From the NCBI GenBank assembly GCA_900088475.1, contig FLMG01001784.1, forward strand, positions 10,943 to 24,595: a stretch of DNA of 13,653 nt. The letters are read 5' to 3'. The translations under genes and the position numbers were made by a program. Shown piece by piece: positions 12,702-13,653 of this stretch (the first letter of the stretch is position 1; the number at the start of each line of letters is the position of its first letter). The DNA is from Hyphochytrium catenoides. Lineage: Eukaryota; Sar; Hyphochytriomycetes; Hyphochytriales; Hyphochytriaceae. A model generated the notes under the pieces. The model did not search any database. It was not told where the DNA came from and was given only the letters and a program-made list of their open reading frames with translations.

Positions 12702-13653
12702 CTCTCTGTGGCCCTTCTTTCTACCTGATGCTGGCGGGGTTTGGATTTCATTTATCCTTTCCTCATTCGTTAGTTCTCTTGTCTGTCTCTCTGTCTCTCT
12801 CTCTGTGTCTTCCTGTCTCATGTTTCATCATTTTCAGCTTCAAGAAGATCTGATTGCTGAAGGATCTTATGCGCGACAAGAGTTAGAAAGGCGAGGAAGG
12901 CAGGCAGAGGGAGAGGCGAAAGAAGCAGTCCATCAATTTAGAGCGCTACAGGGAGAGCTGCGTCAGAGGAGAGATATTCCTCCTGAGCAGGTAGCGAAAG
13001 AAGAGAGAGAGAGAAAAAGAGAGGGAGGGAGAGGAAGGTGTTATAAGGACTAAACAAGTGAGGGTGAGAGAGATACTTTAGCCAGGGCGAGAAAGAGGGA
13101 CAGTGTTAAGATGGACAGTACATGCTGCTTGCTTGCGCGAGAGAGACGTCACTCAAAGAAGAACTACTTTAGGCGTAAAACCTAAGGCGGAAGGGGAACC
13201 AGAAGCATAAACCCAATAGTGGGTAGAGTAGAAGGGGAGAGGCCTTCAGCGGGGAAGAAGAGAGAAGAAAAGGGGAGAACGACAGATAGAGAGACACATA
13301 AGAAAGGCAAGGAGAGAGAGAGAGAAGAAAGAAAAGAAGAAGAGAGAGAGAGAGAGCACGGAGAGAAAGTGCGACAATGCAAAGTATAAGGATGTCAAAG
13401 ACTAGCGCCGGGGTGACCCATGACATTTCTAAACCAGTGCTAACTTCTTTCGTGGACGATGGACAGGCGATGCATATTTTGCAGTCTCAGTACGTGGAGA
13501 TGGCTGAGGTCAACAACTACGCTGCCAGCCTGAAGAGACTCGCAGGCGAAAACCTTGGGAGAGAAGGTAAAGACAGCAGCACTGGGTTCTGTCCAGAGGG
13601 AATGGGCGAGAGAGAGGACAGCACGGAGATTGATCGGAGGATTATAAAAAGAG
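10282..13653 (+). CDS. PRKCSH: Glucosidase II beta subunit (PRKCSH/GTB1-like), 5' part, runs off window
   Basis: Regulatory subunit of ER glucosidase II, which trims glucose from N-glycans during glycoprotein folding. It retains and guides the catalytic alpha subunit. Predicted CDS exons: 10282-10425, 10932-11100, 11815-11858, 12096-12225, a proposed microexon 12568-12578, 12838-12990 and 13485-13566. The last may instead stay open to 13653. The roughly 244 residues visible start with a hydrophobic signal segment. They continue with [11 protein letters not shown], then two LDLa-like cysteine repeats with [17 protein letters not shown] (about 89-105) and [16 protein letters not shown] (130-145), then NTC and a charged helix from about residue 156. 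Order and cysteine spacing match the human protein closely. The C-terminal MRH lectin domain and any HDEL-type signal are outside the window. The start has A at -3 and G at +4. Family call very secure; first exon and later exon borders less so. Confidence 0.9.
10426..10931 (+). other. Glucosidase II beta intron 1 (506 nt, pyrimidine-rich with two CT microsatellites)
   Basis: Sense-strand C/T-rich throughout. It holds perfect (CT)n at about 10459-10496 and (TC)n at 10856-10905, about 50 bases long, which ends only 26 bases before exon 2. The acceptor is cttcttag. Frames in it encode Ser/Leu strings only. Confidence 0.8.
10856..10905. repeat. (TC)25 microsatellite in intron 1
   Basis: About 50 bases of perfect alternating T and C just upstream of exon 2. 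It is the longest perfect dinucleotide run seen on the sense strand of this gene and could serve as, or overlap, the polypyrimidine tract for the exon 2 acceptor. Confidence 0.95.
10932..11100 (+). CDS. PRKCSH: Glucosidase II beta exon 2: first LDLa-like repeat
   Basis: Codes for residues 49-104 plus one base of codon 105. It holds the diagnostic RGVSP start of the mature domain, PFRCL (C77), IP.QAVNDD and [13 protein letters not shown] (C94, C96). The acidic residues of the last motif correspond to the calcium-binding end of an LDLa repeat. The donor is gtaaag. Human counterparts read RGVSL, PFTCL and VNDDYCDCKDGSDEPG. Confidence 0.93.
11101..11814 (+). other. Glucosidase II beta intron 2 (714 nt, purine-rich)
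   Basis: Sense-strand G/A-rich from 11101 to about 11740, then it switches to C/T for the last 70 bases before the acceptor ggctgcag. It contains perfect (GA)n at 11160-11193, followed by gtgacagg, and a second dense GA block at 11296-11367. No internal exon is seen. Minus-strand Ser/Leu frames here are shadows of the GA repeat. Confidence 0.8.
11160..11193. repeat. (GA)17 microsatellite in intron 2
   Basis: 34 bases of perfect alternating A and G, about 60 bases after the exon 2 donor. It is exactly complementary to the (TC)n at 10856-10905 on the other side of exon 2. Confidence 0.95.
11815..11858 (+). CDS. PRKCSH: Glucosidase II beta exon 3: 44-nt exon of the cysteine-rich domain
   Basis: Completes codon 105 and codes for residues 106-119 ([14 protein letters not shown]). 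The human protein reads GTAACPNGSFHCTN here, so the identification is firm despite the small size. It supplies C109 and C116. The acceptor is ggctgcag and the donor gtaaag. It is too short to stand out as an open frame. Confidence 0.92.
12096..12225 (+). CDS. PRKCSH: Glucosidase II beta exon 4: second LDLa-like repeat
   Basis: Codes for residues 120-162 plus one base. It holds [20 protein letters not shown] and CPNTC with C136, C138, C139, C151 and C155, matching the human [20 protein letters not shown] and ENTC. The acceptor is ctttcag. The donor is less certain: gtggcc at 12226 is preferred, because a 12221 donor gives a poorer fit to homologue length. The last residues (EEQIEQL) begin a helix. 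Confidence 0.88.
12226..12837 (+). other. Interval between exons 4 and 5, CT- and TC/TG-repeat rich, probably two introns
   Basis: 612 bases, mostly C/T-rich (12308-12372, 12629-12690) with (TC)15 at 12661-12690 followed by (TG)5. A short purine-containing island at about 12520-12590 breaks the bias and contains the proposed microexon 12568-12578. Exon 4 ends in phase 1 and exon 5 starts in phase 0, so a direct join shifts the frame and soon meets TGA. Confidence 0.6.
12568..12578 (+). CDS. PRKCSH: Proposed 11-nt microexon of glucosidase II beta
   Basis: The 11 bases atatccgagag lie between ttgtctcag and gtgggg. With the leftover G of exon 4 they read D-I-R-E and change phase 1 to phase 0, exactly what is needed to enter exon 5 in frame. 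The spacing from the NTC cysteine to the EG pair in exon 5 becomes 18 residues, against 19 in the human protein as I remember it. An alternative is a longer exon starting near 12515 combined with a different exon 4 donor, giving a spacing of about 30. Confidence 0.45.
12838..12990 (+). CDS. PRKCSH: Glucosidase II beta exon 5: charged coiled-coil segment
   Basis: 51 codons, phase 0 at both ends, between acceptor ttttcag and donor gtagcg. The translation is rich in Glu, Arg, Gln and Ala ([19 protein letters not shown] and onward) and resembles the helical region after the cysteine repeats in other beta subunits. The GA-rich sequence after the donor would continue as Arg/Glu codons to a stop at about 13051. 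Confidence 0.8.
12991..13484 (+). other. Glucosidase II beta intron 5 (about 494 nt, purine-rich)
   Basis: G/A-rich on the sense strand with GA clusters at 13002-13035 and 13312-13360. A gctaac word at about 13438-13443 could be a branch point. Two possible acceptors follow, at 13466 (ggacag) and 13484 (ttttgcag). Minus-strand Ser/Leu frames are repeat shadows. Confidence 0.6.
13485..13566 (+). CDS. PRKCSH: Glucosidase II beta exon 6 (borders tentative)
   Basis: The phase-0 continuation from exon 5 reads [20 protein letters not shown] and onward, a helical charged segment consistent with the coiled coil. The start at 13485 is preferred for its pyrimidine-rich acceptor. A start at 13467 would add six residues (AMHILQ) in the same frame. 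The donor gtaaag at 13567 matches the donors of exons 2 and 3, but the frame stays open to the right edge, so the exon may extend to 13653 or beyond. Confidence 0.55.

Overview
This window looks like nuclear DNA from a single-celled eukaryote, probably a repeat-rich protist alga. It carries two plus-strand protein genes split by GT-AG introns of about 140 to 710 bases. It is also saturated with (GA)n/(CT)n tracts in introns and intergenic DNA. No bacterial operon structure, mobile element, CRISPR array, tRNA or rRNA was seen. The lineage is an inference only. Base composition near 50 percent GC, GA/CT-rich introns and an algal/oomycete-looking insert in the transporter would suit a chromerid alveolate or a stramenopile, but I cannot fix the species.

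Layout. Bases 1-3406 contain no gene I can support. They hold purine-rich and pyrimidine-rich tracts, a GA-based minisatellite (about 876-1262), about 1.5 kb of complex unassigned sequence (1265-2820) and a pyrimidine-rich leader with an AT-rich element (3244-3260). Gene 1 (3407-9303, 11 exons, 1308 codons) is a complete ABCB/P-glycoprotein-type full ABC transporter with the order TMD1-NBD1-linker-TMD2-NBD2. Both nucleotide-binding domains have every catalytic motif intact, so the gene looks functional. Bases 9304-10281 are intergenic. They hold a decayed tandem repeat whose units contain GA tracts, then (CT)n tracts. Gene 2 (10282 to beyond the right edge) is the 5' part of the endoplasmic-reticulum glucosidase II beta subunit (PRKCSH/GTB1 family). 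It has a signal peptide, two cysteine-rich LDLa-like repeats and the start of a charged coiled coil. Its C-terminal half, including the MRH domain and any ER-retrieval signal, lies outside the window.

The two genes lie head to tail about 980 bases apart and show no functional link. One is a membrane exporter and the other is part of N-glycan processing and glycoprotein quality control.

I did not find a convincing new molecular system. The most interesting signals concern gene architecture: a likely 11-nt microexon in the glucosidase gene, complementary (CU)n/(GA)n tracts bracketing its exon 2, near-coincident introns in the two transporter halves, and two small minisatellites. All exon borders were read by eye from GT/AG sites, reading phase and remembered homologue patterns. 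No transcript data or alignment software was used.
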